Assembly (NCBI RefSeq): GCF_000155675.2
Contig: NC_020911.1
Location: 2,098,501-2,162,500 of the forward strand
Length of the DNA stretch: 64,000 bases
Origin: Octadecabacter antarcticus 307
GTDB taxonomy: Bacteria; Pseudomonadota; Alphaproteobacteria; Rhodobacterales; Rhodobacteraceae
Reading direction: 5' to 3'
Part shown: one piece after another, positions 45,008 to 55,000 of the stretch
Numbering within the stretch: the first letter of the stretch is position 1
Layout of the letters: each line of letters starts with the position of its first letter
Program-made: the position numbers and the translations under genes
The notes under the pieces: model-generated
Database searches by the model: none
The model's input: only the letters and a program-made list of their open reading frames with translations
What the model was told of the DNA's origin: nothing

Positions 45008-46057
45008 TTATTCAACGCGCCAATGTAATGGGAAACCAGGGTCAAAAACGGTGACGGGGCCGTCCTCGGTGTCAACGTGGGGCGGATAAGTGACGGGATC
45101 GCCTTTGATCAAGGTTATGGTGTCTTCATTGGGCGCAAGGCCGTAAAATCGTGGGCCCGCAAGCGATGTAAAGCTTTCTAGTTTGTCAATTTTATCAGCG
45201 ACATCAAATACCTCTGCAATACAAGACAGGGTATTGATTGCGGTGAAACAGCCCGCGCAGCCACACGGCAGTAGTTTGTTGGCGTCGGTGTGCGGCGCTG
45301 AATCTGTGCCGAGAAAGAAGCGTTTGTCACCAGAAATTGCAGCCTGAACCAGTGCGATGCGGTGCCGTTCGCGTTTCGCCACCGGCAGGCAATAATAGTG
45401 CGGCTTTATCCCCCCCACGAGCATGTGATTGCGGTTGATGATCAAATGGTGCGTTGTGATTGTTGCCGCTAGGTTGGACCGGCTGTCGCGCACGTAATCC
45501 ACCGCGTCCTGCGTGGTAATGTGTTCCATGATCACCTTAAGGTCGGGCACCTTTTTGCGGATCGGCTTTAGCACCTTGTCGATGAACACTGCTTCACGGT
45601 CAAAAATGTCAATGTCTGGGTCGGTGACTTCGCCGTGCACGCACAATGGCAAGCCGATGTCGGCCATACGTTCAAGAATGGGGCGTATACGATCAAAGTT
45701 AGCGACGCCGGACGCGGAATTTGTGGTGGCACCTGCGGGGTACATTTTGACGGCGGTGATGACGGCGTCGCGGTGCGCTATCGCGAGATCATCCGGATCG
45801 GTGTCTTCGGTCAGATAACACGTCATCAACGGGCGAAATTTGGACCCATCCGGCAGGGCGGCCATGATGCGGTCGTGGTAGGCGCGCGCCTGTGCGCCTG
45901 TCACGACGGGGGGCACAAGGTTCGGCATGATGATTGCGCGGCCAAAGTGCGCTGCGGACAGGGGGGCCACGGCCCGCATCATTGCACCGTCACGCAGGTG
46001 GAGATGCCAATCATCGGGTTGCCGAATTGTGATACGATCTGGTCTTTGTTTGTTCAT
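45008..46057 (-). CDS. pyrC: Dihydroorotase
   Basis: PyrC closes the dihydroorotate ring in pyrimidine synthesis. From ATG 46057 it has 349 residues, the class II (E. coli-type) length. Zinc ligands include DWHLHLRDG near residue 15, the carboxylated Lys in [13 protein letters not shown] near 104, HGEVTD and EHITT, and the C-terminal GTDSAPH near 255. Twenty-one in-frame codons upstream are unlikely to be used. Confidence 0.97.
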   Translation of the reverse strand: MNKQRPDRITIRQPDDWHLHLRDGAMMRAVAPLSAAHFGRAIIMPNLVPPVVTGAQARAYHDRIMAALPDGSKFRPLMTCYLTEDTDPDDLAIAHRDAVITAVKMYPAGATTNSASGVANFDRIRPILERMADIGLPLCVHGEVTDPDIDIFDREAVFIDKVLKPIRKKVPDLKVIMEHITTQDAVDYVRDSRSNLAATITTHHLIINRNHMLVGGIKPHYYCLPVAKRERHRIALVQAAISGDKRFFLGTDSAPHTDANKLLPCGCAGCFTAINTLSCIAEVFDVADKIDKLESFTSLAGPRFYGLAPNEDTITLIKGDPVTYPPHVDTEDGPVTVFDPGFPLHWRVE

Positions 46058-46195
46058 AGGATTGGTCGTACACCGCGCACCGCGTCCTGACCAGAGGGTT
46101 TGGCCCACCCGTTGGTCCACCCGTCCGCATGTCCGCCCTTGCCAAGCGGGGGCGAGTTTGCGTAAGCCCGATGCAGCAATGAAAAGGATAATTAA

Positions 46196-46477
46196 ATGTT
46201 TGGTTTTTTGATCACCTTAGCTGCGGGCGCTGCGACGCCGATGATTGTAGACCCGCTGGCACGCCGTGTCGCAAAGGCCATGGGTCAACACGTTGAGGTG
46301 CAGGAAAACGAAGTGCCTGCGCTGGCATTCATGATCGCGATGATCATTGCTGGCGTGGCGTGCAGTGTGTTTGACGCCGGATCGCCGCTTGGCCTCGCGG
46401 TGGGTGGTACGTTGGGATATTTTGGCGCGCGTTTGCTGCGCTGGGGCCAACGCAGCATCGACAACAAGCGCGGCTAA
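46196..46477 (+). CDS. Small membrane protein of unknown function
   Basis: This 93-residue protein follows AAGGA and has two or three hydrophobic segments ([56 protein letters not shown]). It is probably conserved in Rhodobacteraceae, but I do not recognise a family. It is divergent from pyrC and converges with the next gene by a 4-base overlap. Confidence 0.7.
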   Translation: MFGFLITLAAGAATPMIVDPLARRVAKAMGQHVEVQENEVPALAFMIAMIIAGVACSVFDAGSPLGLAVGGTLGYFGARLLRWGQRSIDNKRG

Positions 46478-47427
46478 CGTTGGAGGGGCTCGAGGATGAC
46501 GCCTTTGGCCTCAAGCTGTTCCAGCATATTGGTGAACATCGGGCGCTTGCTGTTTGCCCCGACATAGCGGCACAGGCGGGCCAAAAGCCGTTCGTGGTGG
46601 TCTTGGCCGTCCAAGCGGTGAAACAATGTCCGAAGATAAGGTAAGTATGTTTGGCGTGCGCGCCAAAGGGTCGCGAAGCTGGCGGGCGTTAATGTGGCGT
46701 CCATCGCCTGTTCGATCATGTCAGGCATCACATCCATCGCAACCAACGCGTGATGTGCGTTTGGCCCCAGATAGGGACAGTCCAGATGCGTGATGTTGCC
46801 GCCTTTAAACAATGATGCGTGCATGGCGTCTTCGACCACGGATGGATCGTGAACAATTGTCACTTTGTCAGCAGTTTCAACCATCATCGGCGCATAGCCA
46901 AAACGGGTGGTAAAATCCATGCTTCGCGCGTTGAGGTGACGACGATCCCAGCGGGCCAGCCCCGGATCAAGTGTGGCTTGTGGTTGAATGACTAAAACCT
47001 GCGCATCCGGTGCGGCAACGCTATAGGCTGCGGCGGCGTAGCCTGCGGCACCTGCGCCGTAAAAAAGGACCTGATCGAAATCATCAAAGAATCCGTCGTC
47101 AATCATCCTGTCGAAATAGCCGAACATCGCTGGATGGCGGAACCAATCAGGCTGCGTATTGGCCATCAAGGTTAGGCTTGACCAGCCATGACTTTGCACG
47201 AACCCCCAACCAAGCGGGGCGTCGTCGTCATTGTGTTTGCGCACGGATGCGATGGTTTCAAAGCCCACCAGTAAAGTGCGGCCCGCATCAATGAATAGCG
47301 CCATATGGTCTGGTCCGACCGGTTCTGCATGTCCGAATTCTTCGGCAGTCTGTTCGACACGTTCCATCCAAACAGAACGGTCAAGGTCGCCTAGATCATA
47401 GGCAAACACGGCAGCGATATCTTTCAT
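46474..47427 (-). CDS. Rossmann-like protein often mislabelled phosphoadenosine phosphosulfate reductase
   Basis: This 317-residue protein (ATG 47427) contains QVLFYGAGAAGYAAAAYSV near residue 125 and a VLVIQPQATLDPGLA strand, which look like an alpha/beta nucleotide-binding or hydrolase-like core. Its closest relatives, from memory, are roseobacter proteins named phosphoadenosine phosphosulfate reductase. That enzyme needs a PAPS-binding P-loop-like SGGKDS motif and a catalytic ECGxH, neither of which is present here, so the name is not supported. The function is unknown. Confidence 0.7.
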   Translation of the reverse strand: MKDIAAVFAYDLGDLDRSVWMERVEQTAEEFGHAEPVGPDHMALFIDAGRTLLVGFETIASVRKHNDDDAPLGWGFVQSHGWSSLTLMANTQPDWFRHPAMFGYFDRMIDDGFFDDFDQVLFYGAGAAGYAAAAYSVAAPDAQVLVIQPQATLDPGLARWDRRHLNARSMDFTTRFGYAPMMVETADKVTIVHDPSVVEDAMHASLFKGGNITHLDCPYLGPNAHHALVAMDVMPDMIEQAMDATLTPASFATLWRARQTYLPYLRTLFHRLDGQDHHERLLARLCRYVGANSKRPMFTNMLEQLEAKGVILEPLQR

Positions 47428-47538
47428 CTTATAAACCAATCCCAGGTGTGATCCCACTAACAGTCGGCAGCGTTAGTGGCGTATTGGGGCACAAATGGGA
47501 TGCGGATAAGGCGTTTGCGCCCTGATCGACAAAAACCA

Positions 47539-48759
47539 TCAGAAGAACGCCTGCAATCCGGTCTGCGCGCGACCTAGGATCAGCGCGTGGACATCATGTG
47601 TACCTTCGTAGGTGTTCACGGTTTCAAGGTTTACCATGTGGCGCATGATGTGAAATTCATCTGAAATTCCGTTGCCGCCGTGCATGTCGCGTGACGCGCG
47701 CGCGATATCCAGCGCCTTGCCGCAATTGTTACGTTTCATCATGGAAATCATCGCGGGCGCAGCTTTGCCCGCGTCCATCAAGCGGCCCAGTTGCAGCGCA
47801 GACTGCAAGCCCAGCGTGATTTCAGTTTGCATATCCGCGAGTTTCTTTTGAAACAGCTGCGTTTGTGCCAATGGTTTGCCGAATTGTTTGCGATCAAGCC
47901 CGTAGCGCCGCGCCGCGTGCCAGCAGAATTCTGCGGCCCCCATAACGCCCCAGGCGATGCCGTAGCGCGCACGGTTTAGACACCCGAACGGCCCCTTTAG
48001 GCCTTGGACGTTCGGCAACAGCGCGTCTTCACCAACCTCAACCCCGTCCATCACAATTTCACCCGTCACGGATGCACGCAGGGACAGCTTGCCGCCGATC
48101 TTCGGGGCGCTCAGCCCCATCATACCTTTTTCAAGGATAAAGCCACGAATGTTGCCGCTATGATCGTCTGATTTGGCCCAGACCACGAAGACATCGGCGA
48201 TGGGCGCGTTTGAAATCCACATCTTGGCGCCGCTGATCTTGTATCCTGTCGCCGTTTTCACCGCGCTGGTTTTCATGCCCGCAGGGTCGGACCCAGCGTC
48301 TGGTTCGGTCAAGCCAAAGCAGCCGATCAATTCACCGCTTGCCAATCCGGGGAGGAATTTCTTGCGCTGTTCTTCAGATCCGTAGGCGTGGATCGGATAC
48401 ATCACGAGTGAGCTTTGCACAGACATCATCGAGCGATAGCCTGAATCAACACGCTCAATCTCGCGCGCGACAAGACCGTAGGTCACATAACCCGCGCCCA
48501 AGCCGCCGTATTCTTCGGGGATGGTCAGGCCAAGCAATCCGGCATCCCCCATCTGGCGGAAAATGCCAGCGTCGGTAACTTCTTCGCGGTAGGCGTCGCG
48601 CACTTTGGGTTGCAGGGTGGTTTGGGCGAATGTCGCGGCTGCGTCACGCAGCATGCGTTCGTCTTCGCTCAACTGATCCTCAAGGCGCAGGGCATCTGAC
48701 CACTCAAACGCGGCCAAATCTGGTCCATGACCCGTTAGTATTGGTGACGACGCATTCAT
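47539..48759 (-). CDS. gcdH: Glutaryl-CoA dehydrogenase
   Basis: This acyl-CoA dehydrogenase oxidises and decarboxylates glutaryl-CoA to crotonyl-CoA in lysine and tryptophan breakdown, using FAD. The 406 residues show [19 protein letters not shown] near residue 145, the GCDH-specific [20 protein letters not shown] near 260 and the catalytic Glu in [17 protein letters not shown] near 385. The family pattern fits GcdH better than other acyl-CoA dehydrogenases. The next gene upstream is 540 bases away and divergent. Confidence 0.9.
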   Translation of the reverse strand: MNASSPILTGHGPDLAAFEWSDALRLEDQLSEDERMLRDAAATFAQTTLQPKVRDAYREEVTDAGIFRQMGDAGLLGLTIPEEYGGLGAGYVTYGLVAREIERVDSGYRSMMSVQSSLVMYPIHAYGSEEQRKKFLPGLASGELIGCFGLTEPDAGSDPAGMKTSAVKTATGYKISGAKMWISNAPIADVFVVWAKSDDHSGNIRGFILEKGMMGLSAPKIGGKLSLRASVTGEIVMDGVEVGEDALLPNVQGLKGPFGCLNRARYGIAWGVMGAAEFCWHAARRYGLDRKQFGKPLAQTQLFQKKLADMQTEITLGLQSALQLGRLMDAGKAAPAMISMMKRNNCGKALDIARASRDMHGGNGISDEFHIMRHMVNLETVNTYEGTHDVHALILGRAQTGLQAFF

Positions 48760-49298
48760 TTTGGACCTCCATGACGTTCAAGATTAATCTAACCTGCCTG
48801 ACCCGCGCGAACAATGCGCGCCTTGACGCAAGCCTGTTTGTAGGCTGCAAATGGAAACCAAGGGGCCAATCAATGCAAGCCATTGACGATGTGCAAACAG
48901 ACAGGGCGGCGCAGGGGCATATTTGTGGCCATTCGCTGGCGACGTTGGTGTTTTTGTCGCGGCGTTTGGGGCGTCCATTGTTCTTGGAAGGGGTAGGCAG
49001 GCACCTGCAAGACCGAGATTGCCAAAGTCATCGCCGCGTCACAAACCGTTTCTGCCTAAGACGGGGACGGCGGGACGCGGATTGGTGTGTGCATTCACAC
49101 GTTTAATCGCGACTGGTCGCGCCGTGTGCTGGGGCAGGGTGCCTTTGTTTTATTGATCTCTGATGTTTTATTGATCACCGATAGGCTGGACCATGTCAGG
49201 AGGGGTAAGGCGCGGATGTTGGCAATGATGCGCCTCTCGTCTGGATAATCCGACACAGGCGCATTAAGTAAACACATCTGTTTAGATGGAAAACTATT
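48760..49298. other. Divergent intergenic region between gcdH and the ATM1-type exporter
   Basis: This 539-base spacer has no well supported gene. Several frames are open but none shows a family signature. One plus-strand frame about 48890-49156 has a hydrophobic piece (WPFAGDVGVFVAAFGASIVL) then Arg/Pro-rich sequence and could be a remnant or a very small membrane protein. The region must hold both divergent promoters; a direct repeat lies at 49147-49176. Confidence 0.4.
49147..49176 (+). repeat. Direct repeat upstream of the ATM1-type exporter
   Basis: GTTTTATTGATC occurs twice, at 49147-49158 and 49165-49176, an exact 12-base match with an 18-base period. It lies about 125-150 bases before the exporter start and could be a binding site for a dimeric or tandem regulator. 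Confidence 0.45.
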
Positions 49299-51116
49299 AT
49301 GCGCCGCGCGACGAAAATTTCTACCAACCTCGATAACACCAAAGTGGAAGGCTGGAACGTAATAAAGCGAGTGATCCCGTACCTTTGGCCGGATGATGAG
49401 TTGTGGGTGAAACAGCGTGTTGTGGCGGCCATGGCGGTGCTATTTTTTGCTAAACTTATCGCTGTTGGTACGCCGATTTTGTACAAAGGCGCGGTTGATG
49501 CGCTGGCGGGCGAAGGATCGGCGTCGATGCTGGCGATTGGGGCTGTCGGGCTGACAGTGGCCTATGGATTTGTCCGCCTGATGAACGTCGGCTTTCAGCA
49601 ATTGCGCGATGTGATCTTCGCCAAGGTCGGGCAACGGGCGCTGCGTGCGCTGGCATTAGAAACATTCACCCACATTCACCGCCTGTCCTTACGCTATCAC
49701 ATCACCCGCAAAACCGGCGGATTAAGCCGTATTATCGAACGTGGTGTAAAGGGTGTGGATTTCTTGCTGCGGTTCTTGTTGTTCAGCATCGGTCCGCTGA
49801 TCCTTGAGCTGATCATGATCGCGATAATTCTATTTTTCTTGTTTGATGTCTGGTACTTGGCCGTCGTCTTGGGCACCATTTCGCTCTACATTTGGTTCAC
49901 TTTCACCGTCACCGAATGGCGGGTGAAAATCCGCAAAGAGATGAACGATCAGGATACCGACGCGAACCAAAAGGCCATTGATTCACTGCTGAATTTCGAG
50001 ACCGTGAAGTATTTCGGGGCCGAGGAGCGCGAGGCAAATCGCTACGACGGTGCGATGGAACAATACGTCGCCGCCGCGCTGAAAACGTCCTATTCGCTGG
50101 CGTTCCTGAATTTCGGACAATCGGTGCTGATTACCGGCGGTCTGGTCGGCGTTATGGTCATGGCCGCAATTGGCGTGCAGAACGGCGCGTTGACGGTTGG
50201 CGATTTTGTGATGGTCAACGCCTACATGATCCAGATCACCATGCCGCTGAACTTTCTGGGTACGGTGTACCGCGAAATCCGCCAAGCCTTGATCGACATG
50301 GGGGACATGTTCACGTTGCTTGGGCAACCGGCCGAAGTGAACGACAAACCGGACGCAAAGGTTCTAAACGTCCAAGGCGGCGAGGTGGTTTTTGACGGTG
50401 TGTTCTTTGGCTATGACGCGGCGCGACCCATTTTGAAAGGTGTCGATTTGCCGGTGCCCGCAGGTCAAACCGTGGCGATTGTCGGATCATCCGGGTCTGG
50501 TAAATCCACCATCGGGCGGCTGTTGTTCCGCTTCTACGATGTTGGGAAAGGCGCCATTCGGATCGACGGCCAAGACATTCGTGATGTGACGCAAGAGAGC
50601 CTGCATGACCAGATCGGCGTCGTGCCGCAGGATACGGTGCTGTTCAACGACACAATCCGCTACAACATCGCCTACGGACGCGAAGGTGCCAGTTTTGATG
50701 ACATCAAGGCGTCGGCGAAAGCTGCGAAAATCCATGACTTTATCGAAAGTCTGCCCGACGGGTATGAGACGACGGTGGGTGAGCGCGGATTGAAATTATC
50801 GGGTGGCGAAAAGCAACGTGTCGGCATCGCGCGCACGTTACTAAAGGACCCGCCTATCTTGATCCTCGACGAAGCGACAAGTGCGCTGGACACTGAGACC
50901 GAGGGCGAAATCCAGACTGAACTCAAGGCGATGGGGCAGGGACGCACGGTTCTGACGATTGCCCACCGTTTGAGTACGATTGCGGATGCGGACCGGATTG
51001 TTGTGCTGGAGGACGGCGTGATTGTTGAACAGGGCACCCATGACGCGTTACTGGTGGCAGATGGGCGTTACTCGCAGCTTTGGCATCGCCAGCAGCAGGA
51101 TGAAAAGGCGGCGTGA
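49299..51116 (+). CDS. ATM1-type ABC exporter (permease fused to ATPase)
   Basis: This half-transporter of 605 residues is in the family of mitochondrial Atm1, which exports glutathione-linked or heavy-metal compounds linked to Fe-S cluster supply. An N-terminal transmembrane domain (helices to about residue 320) contains TDANQKAIDSLLNFETVKYF, a hallmark of the ATM1 branch. The ATPase has GSSGSGKSTIGRLLFRFYD (Walker A), LSGGEKQRVGIARTLLK (signature) and LILDEATSALDTETE (Walker B). It acts as a homodimer by family analogy. Confidence 0.94.
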   Translation: MRRATKISTNLDNTKVEGWNVIKRVIPYLWPDDELWVKQRVVAAMAVLFFAKLIAVGTPILYKGAVDALAGEGSASMLAIGAVGLTVAYGFVRLMNVGFQQLRDVIFAKVGQRALRALALETFTHIHRLSLRYHITRKTGGLSRIIERGVKGVDFLLRFLLFSIGPLILELIMIAIILFFLFDVWYLAVVLGTISLYIWFTFTVTEWRVKIRKEMNDQDTDANQKAIDSLLNFETVKYFGAEEREANRYDGAMEQYVAAALKTSYSLAFLNFGQSVLITGGLVGVMVMAAIGVQNGALTVGDFVMVNAYMIQITMPLNFLGTVYREIRQALIDMGDMFTLLGQPAEVNDKPDAKVLNVQGGEVVFDGVFFGYDAARPILKGVDLPVPAGQTVAIVGSSGSGKSTIGRLLFRFYDVGKGAIRIDGQDIRDVTQESLHDQIGVVPQDTVLFNDTIRYNIAYGREGASFDDIKASAKAAKIHDFIESLPDGYETTVGERGLKLSGGEKQRVGIARTLLKDPPILILDEATSALDTETEGEIQTELKAMGQGRTVLTIAHRLSTIADADRIVVLEDGVIVEQGTHDALLVADGRYSQLWHRQQQDEKAA

Positions 51117-51127
51117 CGGCGTTCCCG

Positions 51128-52021
51128 TTATTTTAGGGGCGCGGTATAGGCTTTTGTGAAAGCCACGTAGCCATTCGTGATGTCTGTCAGGTGCCGTGCC
51201 GCGACCGCGTGGGCGTCCGGCAATTTGTGGAACGGCACGTTTGGATAAGCGTGGTGTTCGGCGTGATAGGGCATGTTCCACGTCAGCAATTTAACCATAC
51301 GATTCGTCAACGTTGTGCGCGAGTTTTCGAACATATTGGCGACCTGTGGGCAGCGCCCGTGTTCGGCCAAGAGGTACAGACGTAAAACTGGAAACCCGAG
51401 CGTCAGCGGCAGGATCCAGATCCAGATCAGGATGGGGCTGACCGTGAGGGTGAAAAGTGTTGCCGCAGTATAAAGTGCAATCAACAGGCGGCTTTCGGTT
51501 CTTAGACGCGCATGTGCGCGGGGCGAAACGTAGGTTTGATCGAACGATCCGCAGGCGTTATCCCAAAGTGTGCCCAGTTTTGTTGCCCAATATCCCAACG
51601 TGCCCAGGTGCCACGCGAACGCGGCCCAGTTTTCGGGCTTTGCATCTCCAGCCAGTTCTGGGTCTTTGGCGGGATCGTTCGTATGGCGGTGGTGGGCCAT
51701 GTGGAACACGCGAAACCATAGGAAGGGTTGCAGGATCAGGATAGCGCAGATGTGACCGCTGAGTTCATTCAGCCAGATCGATTTGAACGGCGTCTGATGG
51801 GTGCATTCGTGTTGCAGGGTAAATAGAAACACCAGCGCGATACCAAGTGGCAGTATTGCCGCCCACCATAGAGGCAGGCCGGCGGCGACGTAGCCCATCA
51901 ACACCACAATGATGCTTGCATGTTTTGCGAGATGCACCAACCCCGCGCGATCACTGAGCGTGGTCAGGTCTGCGCGGGACTGTGGGGAAAGTAATGCCAT
52001 AACCTGAGAAGGTTCTGGCAT
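51128..52021 (-). CDS. Fatty acid desaturase family protein
   Basis: This 297-residue membrane di-iron protein has histidine clusters HECTHQTPF near residue 90, HMAHHRHTND near 126 and HAEHHAYPNVP near 255, with membrane helices between them. The pattern fits the fatty acid desaturase superfamily; related enzymes also hydroxylate or desaturate carotenoids, so the substrate is uncertain. ATG 52021 overlaps the RND permease stop by one base (TAATG); ATG 52000 (MALLSPQ) is an alternative start. Confidence 0.88.
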   Translation of the reverse strand: MPEPSQVMALLSPQSRADLTTLSDRAGLVHLAKHASIIVVLMGYVAAGLPLWWAAILPLGIALVFLFTLQHECTHQTPFKSIWLNELSGHICAILILQPFLWFRVFHMAHHRHTNDPAKDPELAGDAKPENWAAFAWHLGTLGYWATKLGTLWDNACGSFDQTYVSPRAHARLRTESRLLIALYTAATLFTLTVSPILIWIWILPLTLGFPVLRLYLLAEHGRCPQVANMFENSRTTLTNRMVKLLTWNMPYHAEHHAYPNVPFHKLPDAHAVAARHLTDITNGYVAFTKAYTAPLK

Positions 52022-55000
52022 TACTCAGCCGCTTTCAAGGTGGCCGCTGGTGCCATCACAGGAACCGGAATCTCATTAGGATCATCCCAGATAATTTCTG
52101 GTGCCTTAACCCGTTTGGCTTCGCGGCTCAGCGCCCAGTCTTGTGCGGCGCGGCTGGATTTGCCCATCGACAGCTTTGACAACAGCTGCGCACCCCAGCC
52201 CGCGTAGGTCGTGACCCAGACGCGCAGAGCAAGCATGGACGGGGTGAATACAAGCGTCAGCACGGTTGCGATGCCAAGGCCGAAAACCACTGCCGTCGCC
52301 AGTTGTTTCCACCACAGCGCTGTGGGGCTATCGACAGAATAACCGCCGCCGATGAAATCGAGGCTGAGGCCGAACATCATCGGTGCAAGACCCGCCATGG
52401 TCGTGATTGTGGTCAGCAAGACTGGGCGAATGCGATCTTCAGCGGTGCGTGTAATTGCTTCAGTGCGGGGCATGTATTTTTCGTATTCTTGATAAGTGTC
52501 GATCAGCACGATGTTGTTGTTCACCACGATGCCCGCCAGCGCCACGATACCCGTGCCCGTCATGATGATCGAAAACGCCTGATCCATCACCAACATGCCA
52601 ATCAGCACGCCCGTAGTGGATAGGATCACAGCCAGCAGTACGAGAATAGAATTATAGACCGAGTTGAATTGCGCCAGCAGGATAATGAACATCAAGCCCA
52701 ACGCGCCTGCGAACGCATTGACAAGAAACGCACCGGATTCGGCTTGGTCTTCTTGATCGCCGGTCCATTCATGGCTGACAGACGCGGGGAAGGGATTGGT
52801 GTCGAGCCATTCGGTTATTGTCGCAATGCGTTCGTTGCCATTGACGGCCACGGGGATCGTATCGCCGTCCGTGACGGCGGTTTGCACGGCGGCTACGTTT
52901 GGCGCATCGATCAGGTGGACCAGCACAAAGATTGTGCCGTCGGTTGCCGAAATCGTGCGGTTGGCGTTTGGTGCGGCGTCGCTGTCCTGAAGTTCGCGGA
53001 ACAGGCCGAGAACGGACAGGTCATCGCCTTCGCCAGTCGTGAATTTTGTGAGGTTCGGCGCCACATCCGCCTTCACATCAAAGTAGCGATTTTGATCGAT
53101 GCGGTCGATCTGCGCCAGTTCGGGCACGGGGTTGCGGGTGATAAAATTGGAAAGCGGCACAAGGCCCGACGACGTGCGCACGCGCAAGCTGTCCAGCGTG
53201 GACAACACGCGGTTGGCTTCGGGCAGGCGAACGCGGATTTCGATTTCTTCGTCTGAGCTGTCAACGCGCATTGTGTCGAGCAAAATGCCGCGCGTTACCA
53301 ATTGCACCATGCCACCGACAGCCGCGACATTGGCGCCGTACCGGCCTGCTTTTTGAACATCGACAGTGATTTCCCAATCAATGCCGGGCAGGGGGCGGCT
53401 GTCCTCAATCAGGGTCAGGCCGGTGGTTGTGTCGAACTGGCCGCGCGCTAGGGCGGTGGCTGTGCGTAAATCATCCCAATTGTCACCTGACAGACGCAGA
53501 TGCACAGGTTTCGCAGAACCTGGACCCATCGACAGGCTCAGAATTTCGGTGCGGATACCGGGGATCGTATCAAGTGCAGTTTGCAGGCGCGCGATCACCA
53601 GATCGCCGTCCAATGTCGCCAAATCAATATTATTGGCACGCGCAAAGGCGGGGCGGTCGTCCCATGGGATCAGTTCGATCTGCAGTTGGCCAATTGCGTC
53701 TTTCGGACCACTTGCACCAGCGGTGTTCTGATTCAAACCACCCTCTCCGGCGAACGCAAAAACCGACTGGATACCGGGTTCTTGCAGGGTAATGGTTTCG
53801 ACTTGCCGCACAAGGATGTCTTTTTCAGCAATCGACAGGTTGCCGCGGGCTTGAACGTAGACGATGGCCTGTTCGGGCTCGTTTTCAACGAAGAATTCGA
53901 CGCCGTTATTGTTGGCGCCAAAATAGGTGAACACGGACATGACGATTAAAATGATGCCGACGATTGACACGATAGGCATAACTGGATTGCCGGCGATGAA
54001 ATGGATCACATGCCCGAAGATGGTGCGGCGATAGCCAGCTTTGATGCGCTTTGCAGGGCGTTCAATTTTGGCGGCACCGACGGTGATCGACACGGCCACG
54101 CCGCCCAACAAGAACACGATCATCCCGGGGAGAGAGGCAAAAAAGCCACCATTGTTGACTTGTTCACCCGTCAGATAGCCGGGGTTTAATGTCATCATCG
54201 CACCGATAAAAACGATCATGATTGCGGGTGGGACCATCAGAGCATTCACGAACCACGGCAGGCTGGCCTTGAGAGCGTCTGACGTGCTGCCAAAGGCGCG
54301 GCTCATCCGGCCGGTGACGCCGCCCATCACGGGCAGGTAGATCAGCGCCACGATAAGCGAGGCGGACAGCACAAAGATGATTGTGACGGGCAGCATGCCC
54401 ATGAACTGCCCCGGCACACCGGGCCAAAACAACATGGGCAAAAATGCGCAGAGCGTCGTTGCAGTGGATGAGACCACAGGCCAGAACATGCGTTTCGCGG
54501 CGTCGGTGTAGGCCTCCATCGGGCCAGCACCTTCCTGCATGCGTTTATCGGCGTATTCGACCACCACAATGGCGCCGTCCACCAACATGCCCACCGCGAG
54601 GATCAAACCGAACATGACGATGTTTGATATGGTAACGCCCATCACCGCAAGGAACGCAAAGCACAGCAGGAATGATGTGGGAATGGCAAAGCCGACCAGC
54701 AACGCGGGGCGTGTGCCCAGGGTTGCAAGGACCACGATCATCACTAGCGCGATGGCTGTCAAAACTGAGCCTTCAAGCTGGCGGACCATCGAATCGACGT
54801 TGCGGGACTGGTCATTGGACAAGCCAACTTGCACGGCGTCTTGCAAATCATGCGGCCATGCGGCGACTTCCGTTTCGATCACGTCGCGGACTTCTTGCGC
54901 GGTGTCGATCAGGTTGAAGCCACGGCGTTTGACGACCTGTAAAGCCACTGTTGTTGTGCCGTTAAAGCGCGCGGTGCTGGCGCGGTCCTCAAATGTCAGT

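Noticed and set aside
47500..47525. Possible terminator GGCG-TTTG-CGCC upstream of the gcdH 3' end
   Set aside because: A four-base-pair stem without a clear T-run is too weak.
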